From positions 1 through 63,840 of the forward strand of contig CAAGKO010000084.1 in assembly GCA_900770445.1 (NCBI GenBank): a stretch of 63,840 nt of DNA, written 5' to 3'. This document shows positions 41,872-51,592 of the stretch, one piece after another. Source of the DNA: an uncultured Oribacterium sp. GTDB lineage: Bacteria; Bacillota; Clostridia; Lachnospirales; Lachnospiraceae. Each line of letters opens with the position of its first letter. Position 1 is the first letter of the stretch. Made by a program: the position numbers and the translations under genes. Below the pieces are notes generated by a model. That model did no database searches and was not told the origin of the DNA. It saw only the letters and a list, made by a program, of their open reading frames with translations.

Positions 41872-43010
41872 GATTTGACTGGAATTCATTGAAGACTTTG
41901 AAAAAGAAAAGAGATCGTATCGCGCATGTGTGGGTTCTTTGCCTCCTGATGACGACGATGGCTCTCTTTGGCAGGATGCCTGCGCAGGCAGCGCCGATCA
42001 TCGATACGACCATGATCCAGACGGGCGCGATGCCGGGGGCACCAACCGTACAGACGGCACCAGCACAGACTGTGACAAATGCTCGGATCGTATCCACACC
42101 AGGAAGCAGTAGTGTGCAGACGGTACAGACATCAGGAATATCGAGTAGATATACGACGATTTCAACTGGTGCAAACGGTGTCGGCGAGTTATGGATGCTG
42201 GGCAGTGCTACGGGCGCACAGAATTTAAGTATCGTCATCAAAAGCCCGAACGGAAAGCTCATTGTCATCGATGGCGGTTGGGAAGCGGATGCAGACAAAC
42301 TGTCATCACTCATTCTGCAGCAGGGCGGGAAGGTGGATGCCTGGCTGATTACGCATCCACATGAGGATCATGTCGGCGCACTCTGCGCGATTCTGAATGA
42401 TACTGGAAGAAAAATCAAAATCGATAAGATCTACTGCTCGCTGGCTACGCCGGACTGGTATCGTCAGATTTCTCCGACCGGTGCCGGCATCGCAGATCAG
42501 CTCCTGAGTGCATTCACGAAGCTGCCGGTTGGTACGGTGACAAATAATATCGGACGCGGAACAGAAATCAACATCGATGATGTCAACATCCGTGTACTAA
42601 ATAACCGTGGCGCGTATACCTATAACGGTGTCAACAACAGCAGTCTGGTCTATAAGATCCGTGTGAGCGGCCAGTCCGTCCTGATCCTCGGCGATCTCGC
42701 GTATGATGGCGGAAAAGGCCTGACCAAATCCTGCACGGCAGCAGAACTGAAATCGGATATCGTTCAGATGGCACACCACGGCCAGCAGGGCGTAGACCAG
42801 GACGCCTATGCACTGATCGCCCCGACCACCTGCCTCTGGCCATCACCTGCCTGGCTCTGGAATAACGATAACGGAGGTGGCGTCGGCAGCGGCCCGTGGG
42901 GTACCCTGAAGACCAGGACTTGGATGGACTCCCTCGGCGTAAAGGATAACCGTTCCCTGAAGGATGGCGATGTGCATATGTACCTCGGCATGCCGTCGCC
43001 GAATATGTAA
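41868..43010 (+). CDS. Secreted metallo-beta-lactamase-fold hydrolase (ComEC C-terminal-like)
   Basis: 380 residues. A signal-type hydrophobic segment (about 20-42, ending AQA) leads to a Thr/Ala-rich linker. The MBL fold follows: IVIDGGWEAD, the metal motif THPHEDHVGAL, LILGDLAYDGG and MAHHGQQGVDQDAY. This is the ComEC-like branch, which usually acts on nucleic acids or phosphodiesters outside the membrane. The substrate here is unknown. It is coupled to the ligase-like gene by ATGA overlap, so a role in surface-polymer processing is possible but unproven. Confidence 0.82.
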   Translation: MRFDWNSLKTLKKKRDRIAHVWVLCLLMTTMALFGRMPAQAAPIIDTTMIQTGAMPGAPTVQTAPAQTVTNARIVSTPGSSSVQTVQTSGISSRYTTISTGANGVGELWMLGSATGAQNLSIVIKSPNGKLIVIDGGWEADADKLSSLILQQGGKVDAWLITHPHEDHVGALCAILNDTGRKIKIDKIYCSLATPDWYRQISPTGAGIADQLLSAFTKLPVGTVTNNIGRGTEINIDDVNIRVLNNRGAYTYNGVNNSSLVYKIRVSGQSVLILGDLAYDGGKGLTKSCTAAELKSDIVQMAHHGQQGVDQDAYALIAPTTCLWPSPAWLWNNDNGGGVGSGPWGTLKTRTWMDSLGVKDNRSLKDGDVHMYLGMPSPNM

Positions 43011-43017
43011 AAAGTGC

Positions 43018-43045
43018 TTGCATTCCTGTGAAAAGCATGTATAAT
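43018..43045 (+). promoter_or_regulatory. Putative distal promoter upstream of the wall-binding protein gene
   Basis: TTGCAT (43018-43023), 16-bp spacer, TATAAT (43040-43045), just after the preceding stop. It would give a leader of about 260 nt. Confidence 0.55.
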
Positions 43046-43229
43046 CGCAGACATAGGTCAATTATTAAGATTTGATTAAGAAGTACGAAAGATAGTCTTT
43101 AAGAAATTCGTAAGAATTAGTAATGACTCTGTTATGTACATTCGGATCGAATCGCAGTAAGATAACCTCGTACATGATGAGAGAGTACGAAGCAAGTACT
43201 TCCTCCGCGGAACCTGGTAAGAAAAGGAC

Positions 43230-43258
43230 TTGCAAGGTAAGACGCTTAGAGGTATAAT
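43230..43258 (+). promoter_or_regulatory. Strong proximal promoter of the wall-binding protein gene
   Basis: TTGCAA (43230-43235), 17-bp spacer, TATAAT (43253-43258), about 55 bp before the ATG and ahead of a strong AAGGAG. The remainder of 43046-43229 shows no gene. Confidence 0.75.
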
Positions 43259-43313
43259 CTCACCGTAACTGAGCCTACAGGCTCGAAAAGAAAAAAAGGA
43301 GAGTGCATTTATT

Positions 43314-44843
43314 ATGAAGAAGCAGACAAAGGTAATGGCAACACTTTCTACTGCAGCACTTCTTGCTCTTGGTTTTTCAGCCGTTTCCATGGCAGCAGGT
43401 TGGGATAACTCAACAGGCGCTTGGAGATATCTGAACAACGATGGATCAGAAGTTGTTGACGAGTGGAAGTCCGCAAACGGCAATTGGTTCTATCTTGACA
43501 GCGACGGAGTTATGGCTACTGATAAGCTGATCGAGGATGAGTCCGGTTCCAAGACTAAGTACTATTATGTTGACCAGTACGGCGCTATGGTGAAGAACAC
43601 CTGGAAGGCTGTAGCTATGGACGACGATGATAATACTGATCTCGACGCTGAGTACTGGTGGTACTACTTCGGCAACGATGGTAAGGCATACACCATTGAA
43701 GACGATAAGGCTATCACAAAGTCTAAGGTTAAGACTATCAACGGCCTTAAGTATGCGTTCGATGCAGAGGGTCACATGCTTTATGGCTGGACTCTTGCAG
43801 ATGCTGGCAATCATTCTCAGAATGATGACAACAAGCAGCTCTGGCAGGATGCTAAGTACTACTTCAACGGCTGGAACGATGGTCACGCTCAGACTGGTTG
43901 GGCTCAGATCAACGTTGAGAAGGAAGATGGCGATACCTCTGATTACTGGTTCTACTTCAACGGCGACGGCGAGAAGCAGGCTGGCAAGCGTAAGAAGATC
44001 AACGGCGTTTACTATGTATTCGCTGAGGATGGCCACATGATTGATGAGTGGACCATCGAGGAGTCTACTGGTACATGGAGCAATAGCTTCTCTACCAACT
44101 CTAAGGCAGCATCCATTTCTTATGTAAATGGCGATGGTGCTCAGAGAAAGAACACTTGGATTTGGGCTATCCCGGCTGAGGATTGGATCCCAGAGGATTA
44201 CAACGACGACGAGTACAGCTGGTTCTATGCTGGTAAGGATGGCAAGCTTACTCATGATACAATCAAGAAGATCAACGGCAAGAAGTATGCATTCGATTCC
44301 TATGGCCGTATGCAGACTGGCTTCGTTGAGTATAATGGTACTCAGGTAACTGCTCAGTATGGTCACGATAAGTTCACCAGAGATGAGTGGATTAGCGAGA
44401 ACAAGGATGGCGTATACTACTTCTCAGCTGATGAGGAGAAGGATGGTTCGATGAAGACTGGCTACCAGAACATCGAGCTTGCTGATGATACCTTCCAGTT
44501 CTACTTCCAGAAGAATGGTCAGGGTCTTACTCAGTACGACAGCAAGATTAAGAAGTACACCGTAGCTGGTCTCGTTCTTAAGCCAACCAGCGATGATGAT
44601 AACAATTATGCAGCTATCGAGGTTGTAGATGATAAGCCTGTTTCAATCACAACTAAGTTTGATGATATGAAGACTCGTAACAAGATCCTTGTTAACAAGC
44701 AGGGTACTGTAATCAAGAACAAGACCGTTAAGGATGAGAATGATCAGTACTTCTTAACCAATGGCGATGGTGAGATCGTTAAGGTTGCTAAGGATAAGGA
44801 TGAGTACGATGGCTACAAGAAGGCTGGTACTTGGAAGGCTTAA
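43314..44843 (+). CDS. Secreted cell-wall-binding-repeat protein (choline-binding-type repeats)
   Basis: 509 residues with a classical signal peptide ending SMAAG at about 28. Nearly the whole mature protein is aromatic/Gly repeats of the CW_binding type (GAWRYLNNDGS, GNWFYLDSDGVM, KINGKKYAFDSYGRM, TGFVEYNG). These bind choline or other wall-polymer decorations. No catalytic domain is visible, so it is probably a surface-coat or adhesion protein. Codon use (AAG, GGT, GCT, ATC, AAC) is unlike the GC-rich neighbours and resembles highly expressed genes. Two promoters, a strong ribosome site and a terminator agree with abundant expression. Confidence 0.9.
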   Translation: MKKQTKVMATLSTAALLALGFSAVSMAAGWDNSTGAWRYLNNDGSEVVDEWKSANGNWFYLDSDGVMATDKLIEDESGSKTKYYYVDQYGAMVKNTWKAVAMDDDDNTDLDAEYWWYYFGNDGKAYTIEDDKAITKSKVKTINGLKYAFDAEGHMLYGWTLADAGNHSQNDDNKQLWQDAKYYFNGWNDGHAQTGWAQINVEKEDGDTSDYWFYFNGDGEKQAGKRKKINGVYYVFAEDGHMIDEWTIEESTGTWSNSFSTNSKAASISYVNGDGAQRKNTWIWAIPAEDWIPEDYNDDEYSWFYAGKDGKLTHDTIKKINGKKYAFDSYGRMQTGFVEYNGTQVTAQYGHDKFTRDEWISENKDGVYYFSADEEKDGSMKTGYQNIELADDTFQFYFQKNGQGLTQYDSKIKKYTVAGLVLKPTSDDDNNYAAIEVVDDKPVSITTKFDDMKTRNKILVNKQGTVIKNKTVKDENDQYFLTNGDGEIVKVAKDKDEYDGYKKAGTWKA

Positions 44844-44883
44844 TGTTGATTCCGGTTTTTAATTCTCGATGAATTAAATCCTT

Positions 44884-44917
44884 AAAGGGCTCAGGGAGAA
44901 ATCCCTGGGCCCTTTTT
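44884..44917 (+). terminator. Intrinsic terminator of the wall-binding protein gene
   Basis: AAAGGGCTCAGGGA pairs with TCCCTGGGCCCTTT (one wobble) around GAAA, followed by T-rich sequence. Confidence 0.9.
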
Positions 44918-45140
44918 CTATACAATTTCTTACAAGCTACCACTAAATTTGGATATTCGTTGCCACAGATATGAATGGAATTTTGAAGTATTCGTGAACT
45001 TATCTCGAAGTCACTTTGCTTTTCCTGAGAATGATGATAAGATAAGCAACGTTGTAATATCGAAAAGAATCGAAGATACGTGATGAGTTTATAAGTATTC
45101 ATGCATATGTTCGGTATTTGCTTAGAATCAGGAGAAAAAT

Positions 45141-45725
45141 ATGAAAAAAGCTAATAAATGGGTGCTGATGGGCGTAGCTGCTCTTACGGCGATTTCTGTA
45201 TCTGCATGTAAGCCGACCTATGAGGCACCAGTTGATGATCCGATTATGACGACAGCACCGGCGGATGCACCGTATGAGATGGATTTTGATCAGCTGAATG
45301 ATGATGTCATCGATTCGTTTTCGAAGACACATGTGGTATTTCCGTTTGTGAGATCGATGGAAATCAGCGGAAATAATGATACGAAAAACATCGAAGTAGA
45401 GATCGATATTCAGGAAGGCGTGGCTGATGAGGCTGTACAGGTGCTGCTTTCCGATGTAACGAAAAAAATCGATAATAACGCCTATGTACAGGACTTCCGT
45501 ATTAAGAAGGCGGACGACACGCAGTTTGGTTCGGTCTATGATATCTATAGCTACACGTATAAGGTAACCTGCAGCGATACGACACTTTATGACACGACGA
45601 TTAATGCTGGAGAATCTATTCCACTGGATCCGAGCGTCGATGGAAATAAGATCATGGATGCACTTGAGCAGCAGGAACAAGCGATGTCTCAGTCGGATAC
45701 TGAAACTGCGGCATCAAACGGTTAA
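45141..45725 (+). CDS. Small lipoprotein of unknown function
   Basis: 194 residues with a lipoprotein signal ending VSAC (Cys at about 23), followed by an acidic, Pro/Ala-containing linker and an alpha/beta domain (VRSMEISGNNDTKNIEVEID ... VTKKIDNNAYVQDFRI). No family is recognised with confidence. CAGGAG precedes the ATG. It is monocistronic, between the terminator at 44884 and its own terminator at 45744. Position between surface-protein and polysaccharide genes suggests an envelope role only in a general way. Confidence 0.75.
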   Translation: MKKANKWVLMGVAALTAISVSACKPTYEAPVDDPIMTTAPADAPYEMDFDQLNDDVIDSFSKTHVVFPFVRSMEISGNNDTKNIEVEIDIQEGVADEAVQVLLSDVTKKIDNNAYVQDFRIKKADDTQFGSVYDIYSYTYKVTCSDTTLYDTTINAGESIPLDPSVDGNKIMDALEQQEQAMSQSDTETAASNG

Positions 45726-45743
45726 ATAATTCACTGATAATAG

Positions 45744-45782
45744 AAAGGTCTTTCTGGGCAATCCCACGAGAGACCTTTTTTA
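45744..45782 (+). terminator. Intrinsic terminator after the lipoprotein gene
   Basis: AAAGGTCT pairs with AGACCTTT, with inner TCT/AGA and GGG/CCC pairs continuing the stem, then a T-rich tail. From 45783 to 45999 the sequence is AT-rich and presumably carries the promoter of the glycosyltransferase operon, which I cannot pinpoint. Confidence 0.85.
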
Positions 45783-45999
45783 GTACTCTTTTCCGGTTAC
45801 GGATGGTAAGTAATAACCAAACTATGAAATTCTCTAATCAAAATGTTTCTATCGATGCTCTGAATGTGTCGATGTGAACTTCGCTTTCGTGTGTTAGCTT
45901 TTCTGTAGAGCTTTAAGAGCTATGGTCATTTATGCTGTAATATGCTAATATAAAATTTATGTTGCGATTCTGTGGATTTAAAGATGGGTTCGATGAGCG

Positions 46000-46791
46000 A
46001 TGATTTCTGTGCTGATGAGCGTATATAAAAAAGAAAATCCGACCTTCCTGAAGGCTTCATTGGATAGTATATATGCACAGACACTGAAGGCAGATGAAAT
46101 CGTTCTGGTGGAGGATGGCGAAATTCCACCTGCGTTGGAAGAGGTGATTTCTCAGTATTCGGATCTTCATGTCGTCAAACTGGAGAGAAATCTTCAGCTG
46201 GGAAGAGCGCTGGAAGCGGGACTGAAAGCGTGCCAATATGAGCTGGTCGCTCGGATGGATACGGATGATATTATGATGCCGTATCGGATGGAGAAGCAGT
46301 ATCAGTTTATGATAGAGCATCCGAAAATCGCAGCCTGCGGCGGAGATATCGCTGAATTTATAGAGGAAGGTGTTATTCTTCGTGAAAAACACATGCCGAG
46401 ATCAGCGCAGGAGCTGTACCGATATGGCAAGAAACGTAATCCACTTAACCACATGACGGTGATGTTCCGCAAGTCTGCGGTCGAAGCAGTCGGTGGGTAT
46501 CGGCACTTTCCGGGACTTGAGGATTATGATTTATGGAGCCGACTCCTCGCGCATGGCTATCAGATCGCGAACATACCGGAAGTGCTGGTGAAGGCGAGAA
46601 TCGGTGACCGCTTTGCGAGTAGAAGAGGTGGATGGGCGTATTTTAAGCACTATCTGGAGCTTCGTAAGGAACAGCACCGGATCGGATATTTGAGTACGAG
46701 AGAATACATCGTGGCCTGTGTCCTGACCTTTGGGATGACCATGATGCCGGAGAAATTGAGAGAGAGAGCGTATGCAGTGCTGCGAAAATGA
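46000..46791 (+). CDS. GT2 family glycosyltransferase
   Basis: 263 residues. ISVLMSVYKKENPTFLKASL is the GT2 start; IVLVEDGEIPPALEEVI and ARMDTDDIMMPYRMEKQ give the nucleotide-sugar and DxD-type metal sites (DTDD), and GLEDYDLWSRLLAHG is the usual late ED motif. Soluble, probably peripheral at the membrane. The ribosome site is weak, so the start could be a few codons off. First gene of the second polysaccharide cluster; it overlaps the next gene by 20 bp. Confidence 0.88.
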   Translation: MISVLMSVYKKENPTFLKASLDSIYAQTLKADEIVLVEDGEIPPALEEVISQYSDLHVVKLERNLQLGRALEAGLKACQYELVARMDTDDIMMPYRMEKQYQFMIEHPKIAACGGDIAEFIEEGVILREKHMPRSAQELYRYGKKRNPLNHMTVMFRKSAVEAVGGYRHFPGLEDYDLWSRLLAHGYQIANIPEVLVKARIGDRFASRRGGWAYFKHYLELRKEQHRIGYLSTREYIVACVLTFGMTMMPEKLRERAYAVLRK

Positions 46792-47893
46792 TAAATTGCT
46801 GACGGTGATAGTGCCATCCTATAATGCGTCGAAATACCTGGATTTTAACCTCCGGTCTTTTCTGGAACCTTCTGCGCCGGAAAAGCTGGAGGTGATCGTC
46901 GTGGACGACGGCTCTACGGATGCTACAGCGCAGATTGCAGATGCGTATCATGAGAAGTATCCGGATACTATTAAGGTCGTTCATAAGGAAAACGGAGGCC
47001 ATGGATCCGGGATTAACGCTGGCCTGAAAGTAGCGACAGGAAAGTACTTTAAGATTGTCGATGCGGACGACTGGGTAGATCATGAAGCGCTCGAAAGACT
47101 GCTGGCCTATATAGTATCTTTTGATGTCGCGGATACGGTTATTGATACTGCTCAGATTCAAGCTGATGCTAAAGCTCGGGCGCAAGATAAGGCTGTATTC
47201 GTTCCTGATGTCATCTATAATAATTATTATTGGCGCTTGACAGATGAAGCGAAGTCACCGAATGAGTATGAGCGCAAGGCAGAGTTCACGGAGCCTTTTT
47301 CGGGCGTGGAATACCGTAAGGTGTATGACTTCGAGGACATCGCCGATCGCTGCTATGTGAAGATGCATAACATGACGATTCGCACAGCGATTTTAAGAGA
47401 GCATCAGATTCATATCGATGAGCATTGCTATTATGTGGACATGGAGTACATCTTCTATCCGATGCCGTATGTGGAGACGATCGCCTTCCTGCCGGAATTT
47501 CTGTACCAGTACCAGATCGGCCGTCAAGGCCAGAGCATGGATCCGGCGAAGATGCAGCGAAATGCGGCACAGTATGATCATGTGCTGGCTTCAATCTATG
47601 CTTATTATGATGCGCACTGCAGAGATATCGAGCAGCCGAATAGAAAGAAGTATATTGATCGTCTGATTTCCCGCTTTTATGCGAGCCGTATAAAGATTCT
47701 GCTGAGTATGCCGGATGCTGGGAATCGTAAGCATGAGTTCGTGATGATGGAACAGACCTTGAAGCATGATTATAGTGATATTTATGATGCAAATCTGAAT
47801 CCGGCGATTCGTATACTAAGAAGAAGCGGATATCTGTTTTATGGTGCCGCTGTGATTGCGATGAAGAAAAAGCTGACGACGCAGTACAGCTGA
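46772..47893 (+). CDS. GT2 family glycosyltransferase
   Basis: 373 residues. LTVIVPSYNASKYLDFNLRS, VVDDGSTDATAQIAD and VDADDWVDHEALERLLAY are the classical GT2 motifs. The C-terminal half (EHCYYVDMEYIFYPMPYV) resembles the downstream gene at 47913, so the two are probably paralogues adding different sugars. The start at 46772 lies inside the preceding gene with only a poor ribosome site, consistent with coupling. Confidence 0.87.
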   Translation: MQCCENDKLLTVIVPSYNASKYLDFNLRSFLEPSAPEKLEVIVVDDGSTDATAQIADAYHEKYPDTIKVVHKENGGHGSGINAGLKVATGKYFKIVDADDWVDHEALERLLAYIVSFDVADTVIDTAQIQADAKARAQDKAVFVPDVIYNNYYWRLTDEAKSPNEYERKAEFTEPFSGVEYRKVYDFEDIADRCYVKMHNMTIRTAILREHQIHIDEHCYYVDMEYIFYPMPYVETIAFLPEFLYQYQIGRQGQSMDPAKMQRNAAQYDHVLASIYAYYDAHCRDIEQPNRKKYIDRLISRFYASRIKILLSMPDAGNRKHEFVMMEQTLKHDYSDIYDANLNPAIRILRRSGYLFYGAAVIAMKKKLTTQYS

Positions 47894-47912
47894 GAAGTAG
47901 TGGTAAAGTGAT

Positions 47913-48962
47913 ATGAAGATTCTGACATTCGTGATACCGGCATATAATAGTGAAAAGTACCTCGATAAATGTATCACCAGTATGTTGAAGCCGGAACTGC
48001 TGGATGAAATCGAAATCATCGTTGTCAATGATGGCTCGACGGATCGCACATCTGAAATTGCTTCGAAGTATGTCGAATTATATCCAGATACGGTACGTTT
48101 GATCGATCAGGAGAACAGGGGACATGGCGGTGCGCTGAATACCGGCTGTATGGCGGCGAAAGCGAAATACCTGAAAGTGATCGATGCGGATGACTGGGTG
48201 AATACAGATAGCCTGATTCCTTGCGTGAAAAAACTCCGTGAATGTGAAAGCGATGTAGTCATCACCTTCTATCATACCATTCATCAGGGAACAGCTGAGG
48301 TGCGAAGCTGGCGCTGCTTCCCGGAGAAGTTTGACGTAGCATATTCTATGACGGATATCATGAAAGCATTTTCGGCGTTTCATAGCAGTTTTATGTTTCA
48401 TGGGATTCTTTATCGGAGCGATTTCTATCAATCCTATACATTGCCATTGCCGGAACATATTTTCTATGATGACCATGTATTTACGACATTCCCGTGCTGC
48501 TATGCGAAAAGTATCACTCCTTTAGATATATATGTTTATGAATATCGAATCGGCGATAGCGAGCAAAGCGTATCCAGGTCAAATCAGGTGAAACGCCATA
48601 CGCATACGGAAAAGGTACTGTCGGTTATGGAACATCGTTATCAGACGATGGAAGACACAGCGGGACGGCAGTATGTCGGGCAGAAAATCATCGATTTGAT
48701 GATCAGTTACTTTTCGATTATGTTATTATCGGACGTCGATCGTAAAGAAGGCCGTGCACTGGCACGGACGCAGTATAAAAACACTAAGATGCTGGCACCG
48801 GACTTAGTGAGTGCGGTTCGATATAAATATTATTTTTTTATGATGATGAATTATCTGCATATCTCAGAGGACGTGTGGGATGGGATTATCAGCTCTTCGT
48901 GGTACGATAGGATACGGGGGAAGGATTCGCTAAACCAGAAATCGGATGAACTGTCTATATAA
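47913..48962 (+). CDS. GT2 family glycosyltransferase
   Basis: 349 residues. ILTFVIPAYNSEKYLDKCIT, VNDGSTDRTSEIASKY and VIDADDWVNTDSLIPCV mark the catalytic domain. The C-terminal region (EHIFYDDHVFTTFPCCYAKS) parallels that of the upstream paralogue. Soluble. It lies 19 bp after the previous stop and 13 bp before the polymerase gene, so it belongs to the same operon. Acceptor and donor sugars cannot be predicted. Confidence 0.87.
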   Translation: MKILTFVIPAYNSEKYLDKCITSMLKPELLDEIEIIVVNDGSTDRTSEIASKYVELYPDTVRLIDQENRGHGGALNTGCMAAKAKYLKVIDADDWVNTDSLIPCVKKLRECESDVVITFYHTIHQGTAEVRSWRCFPEKFDVAYSMTDIMKAFSAFHSSFMFHGILYRSDFYQSYTLPLPEHIFYDDHVFTTFPCCYAKSITPLDIYVYEYRIGDSEQSVSRSNQVKRHTHTEKVLSVMEHRYQTMEDTAGRQYVGQKIIDLMISYFSIMLLSDVDRKEGRALARTQYKNTKMLAPDLVSAVRYKYYFFMMMNYLHISEDVWDGIISSSWYDRIRGKDSLNQKSDELSI

Positions 48963-48975
48963 TTGAAAGGTATTT

Positions 48976-50211
48976 ATGATTATTGAGTGGATTAGAAGAA
49001 GAGAAAACTGGGTTAATAAGGCGTATTATCTGATATACGCCATTTTATTTTTTAGCGCATTGATGGGAACAACGGAATTTATGCGCTGGGAACATATGAC
49101 CGAAGTGCGGAACGGCTTATATATGGGGGCTACGGCTGCTATGTTGCTTCTATGGCTGCTCGGAATAGCAGTTCATCAGGATCGCAGAGTGAATGCTGTG
49201 AAAATAGTCCTTCTTGTGCTCGGCATGGCTCAGTTTCTATTCGGAGGAGGATCATCGCTCTTTCTCATCCTGATGATTTTGATAGGCGCAACAGATCGAA
49301 AGTCGGCGAAAGTGATTCTAACGGAGTCCCTGATTATAGGGATCTGCATTATGATCATCACCTATCTGGCTTCTGTGAAGGGATATATCGCATATAATAT
49401 TTCGAGCGATGGCCGCCGTTCGTTTGGCTTTAGCTACTATTCTCATTTTTCGGATAAAATATTATATTTTTACATGATGTATCGATGCCTGAAGGCGAGA
49501 AAACTCGGCATCGTTGAAGGCGTGGTGGCTGTAGTGCTGATGTATCTGGATTTCCGATATACGCATGCAAGGACGGTGACCATTTGTTTCATCGCCTTTT
49601 TGATCTTATGTATCGCTTATGATGTTATGCAGATCCAGCGTATAAAGTCGATCAAGCTTCCGACATGGATCGGGGATTTGATGGCATTTATTGCGGCGGG
49701 CGCGTATGTATGGGCGATGATGCTTTCGTTTTTAGGTATATATATATACCGTTGGATGCAGGGGTTATCGGAGCTTTCGATTCCACCGTATCTGCAGTCA
49801 TTTATGGCCAGACTGTTTTTTAACAGCCGGGCACTTGAAGAGTATGGGATCCGCTTGCTGGGGCAGAAAGTATATGAGGTAACGAATCCTTCGGCTGGAG
49901 AAAATATCATTTCAGGTAGCTTTTACCTCGATAATTCGTTCATTCGCCTGTTTATCATTACAGGCGTACTGGCATTAGGCGTTTTCGTCGTATACATGAG
50001 CTGCTTTGTGTGGAAGTCGATTCGTGAAAAGCGATGGTATCTGGTGTTTGCCTTACTGGTAGCAGCCATCGGTGGGTTAAGCGAAACGTTCACTATTAAT
50101 TTTTACTATAATGTTTTTGCGATTCTTGCTTTTTCAAATCTGGGTTATATTGGTAAATCAGATGGGAGTGCCCGCCCTGGGACTGTAGAAGAGTGCGGAG
50201 ATGTAGGATAG
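48976..50211 (+). CDS. Wzy-like polysaccharide polymerase (polytopic membrane protein)
   Basis: 411 residues with about ten hydrophobic segments and a periplasm-side loop near residues 260-320 (SAGENIISGSFYLDNSFI). The motif DFRYTHARTVTICFI and the overall topology are like O-unit polymerases, which are poorly conserved. Context supports it: glycosyltransferases upstream, initiating transferase, flippase and chain-length regulator downstream. GAAAGG precedes the ATG. Confidence 0.78.
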   Translation: MIIEWIRRRENWVNKAYYLIYAILFFSALMGTTEFMRWEHMTEVRNGLYMGATAAMLLLWLLGIAVHQDRRVNAVKIVLLVLGMAQFLFGGGSSLFLILMILIGATDRKSAKVILTESLIIGICIMIITYLASVKGYIAYNISSDGRRSFGFSYYSHFSDKILYFYMMYRCLKARKLGIVEGVVAVVLMYLDFRYTHARTVTICFIAFLILCIAYDVMQIQRIKSIKLPTWIGDLMAFIAAGAYVWAMMLSFLGIYIYRWMQGLSELSIPPYLQSFMARLFFNSRALEEYGIRLLGQKVYEVTNPSAGENIISGSFYLDNSFIRLFIITGVLALGVFVVYMSCFVWKSIREKRWYLVFALLVAAIGGLSETFTINFYYNVFAILAFSNLGYIGKSDGSARPGTVEECGDVG

Positions 50212-50223
50212 GAAGGGTAACGA

Positions 50224-51591
50224 ATGACCAGGAAAGATACGATAAAAAATCTTTTAAAATTACTATATATGCTACTGAGTCTCTTGATTGCATTTGTTAC
50301 GGCAGCTGCGAACTGGTACTGGAATGTTGCTCCCGGATGGAGTCAAGGGTTTTTCGGCACACAGACACTGGTTCTGGTCGGTGTACTGTACTGCATCGTC
50401 TACATCGTCTTCGCGAAAATGTATGATGCACATAAAATCGGTTTATATCGCCTGCAGGAGCTGGCATTTTCACAGATGCTTTCCTATGGCATCGGTGATG
50501 CAGTGCTCTTAATCGCGACGTTCTTCTGGTTCCATAACTTTCAGAGGATAAGAGTACGTCTGTTTCTACTGGACTTTCTGATACAGCTGATCCTGATTCT
50601 CCTCACGACGTTCGTCTTTAATCGTATATATGCACACTATGACGAGCCTCGGAAAATCATGATTCTCTATGGATCGGATGACTACAAGCGGCTTCTGTTG
50701 AAGATTCAGGAAAAAAAGAAGCGCTATCAGGTGCTGGCAGTTATGGATCAGTCGGAGGATACGCATCGGATTTTTGAAACCCTGCATGAGTGCAAGGATG
50801 TATATCTCTGTGATGTGAAGGATGAAATCAGAGATAAGGTGATACTGTATTGCAGGGCGCACCATAAGGATATACATATTTCGATGGATATCGGAGATTT
50901 GCTGATGCTGGGAGATGAGGTATCGCATACGTTTGATACGCCATTTCTGAGGAATCGGAAAACGCTGGTTGCGTGGTACTATCCTTTTGTGAAACGATGT
51001 TCGGACATTATGATTTCGCTCCTTGCAATCATTCTCCTGTCGCCGATCATGCTGGTGACAGCTTTAGCGATTAAACTGTATGATCATGGCCCTGTATTCT
51101 ATAAGCAAACGCGATTGACCATGGGCGGAAGACGATTTGAAATCATCAAATTCCGCAGTATGAAAATCGACGCAGAGAAAAATGGTGCGCAGTTATCCAC
51201 TGTACATGATGACCGGATCACGCCGGTAGGAAAGCTTATCCGAAAGCTCCGAATAGATGAACTGCCACAGCTGTTTAATATTCTGAAAAATGATATGGCG
51301 GTGGTGGGACCGCGACCGGAGCGACCGGAAATCGCAAGACAGTATGAGGAAAAACTGCCGGAGTTCGGATTGCGGCTTCAGGTAAAAGCGGGACTTACGG
51401 GTTATGCGCAGGTCTATGGCAGATATAATACGACGCCGCTGGATAAGCTGAAACTGGATCTTATATATATTACGCAGCGTTCTGTTTTTTTCGATTTACG
51501 CATTCTGTTTTATACCATCAAAATTATCTTTATCCCGGAAAGCACAGAAGGCATCCCGGACGGTCAGAGCACCGCATCGTCTGAACCATGA
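50224..51591 (+). CDS. Polyprenyl-phosphate sugar-1-phosphate transferase (initiating transferase)
   Basis: 455 residues. N-terminal membrane helices and a nucleotide-binding-like middle domain (KIMILYGSDDYKRLLLKIQE) precede the Bac_transf domain. That domain contains KRCSDIMISLLAIILLSPIM, YKQTRLTMGGRRFEIIKFRS, RIDELPQLFNIL, GPRPERPEIA and AGLTGYAQVYGRYNT. It is expected to begin repeat-unit assembly for this cluster. It is one of three such transferases in the window. Its stop overlaps the flippase gene region by about one codon. Confidence 0.92.
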   Translation: MTRKDTIKNLLKLLYMLLSLLIAFVTAAANWYWNVAPGWSQGFFGTQTLVLVGVLYCIVYIVFAKMYDAHKIGLYRLQELAFSQMLSYGIGDAVLLIATFFWFHNFQRIRVRLFLLDFLIQLILILLTTFVFNRIYAHYDEPRKIMILYGSDDYKRLLLKIQEKKKRYQVLAVMDQSEDTHRIFETLHECKDVYLCDVKDEIRDKVILYCRAHHKDIHISMDIGDLLMLGDEVSHTFDTPFLRNRKTLVAWYYPFVKRCSDIMISLLAIILLSPIMLVTALAIKLYDHGPVFYKQTRLTMGGRRFEIIKFRSMKIDAEKNGAQLSTVHDDRITPVGKLIRKLRIDELPQLFNILKNDMAVVGPRPERPEIARQYEEKLPEFGLRLQVKAGLTGYAQVYGRYNTTPLDKLKLDLIYITQRSVFFDLRILFYTIKIIFIPESTEGIPDGQSTASSEP

Positions 51592-51592
51592 A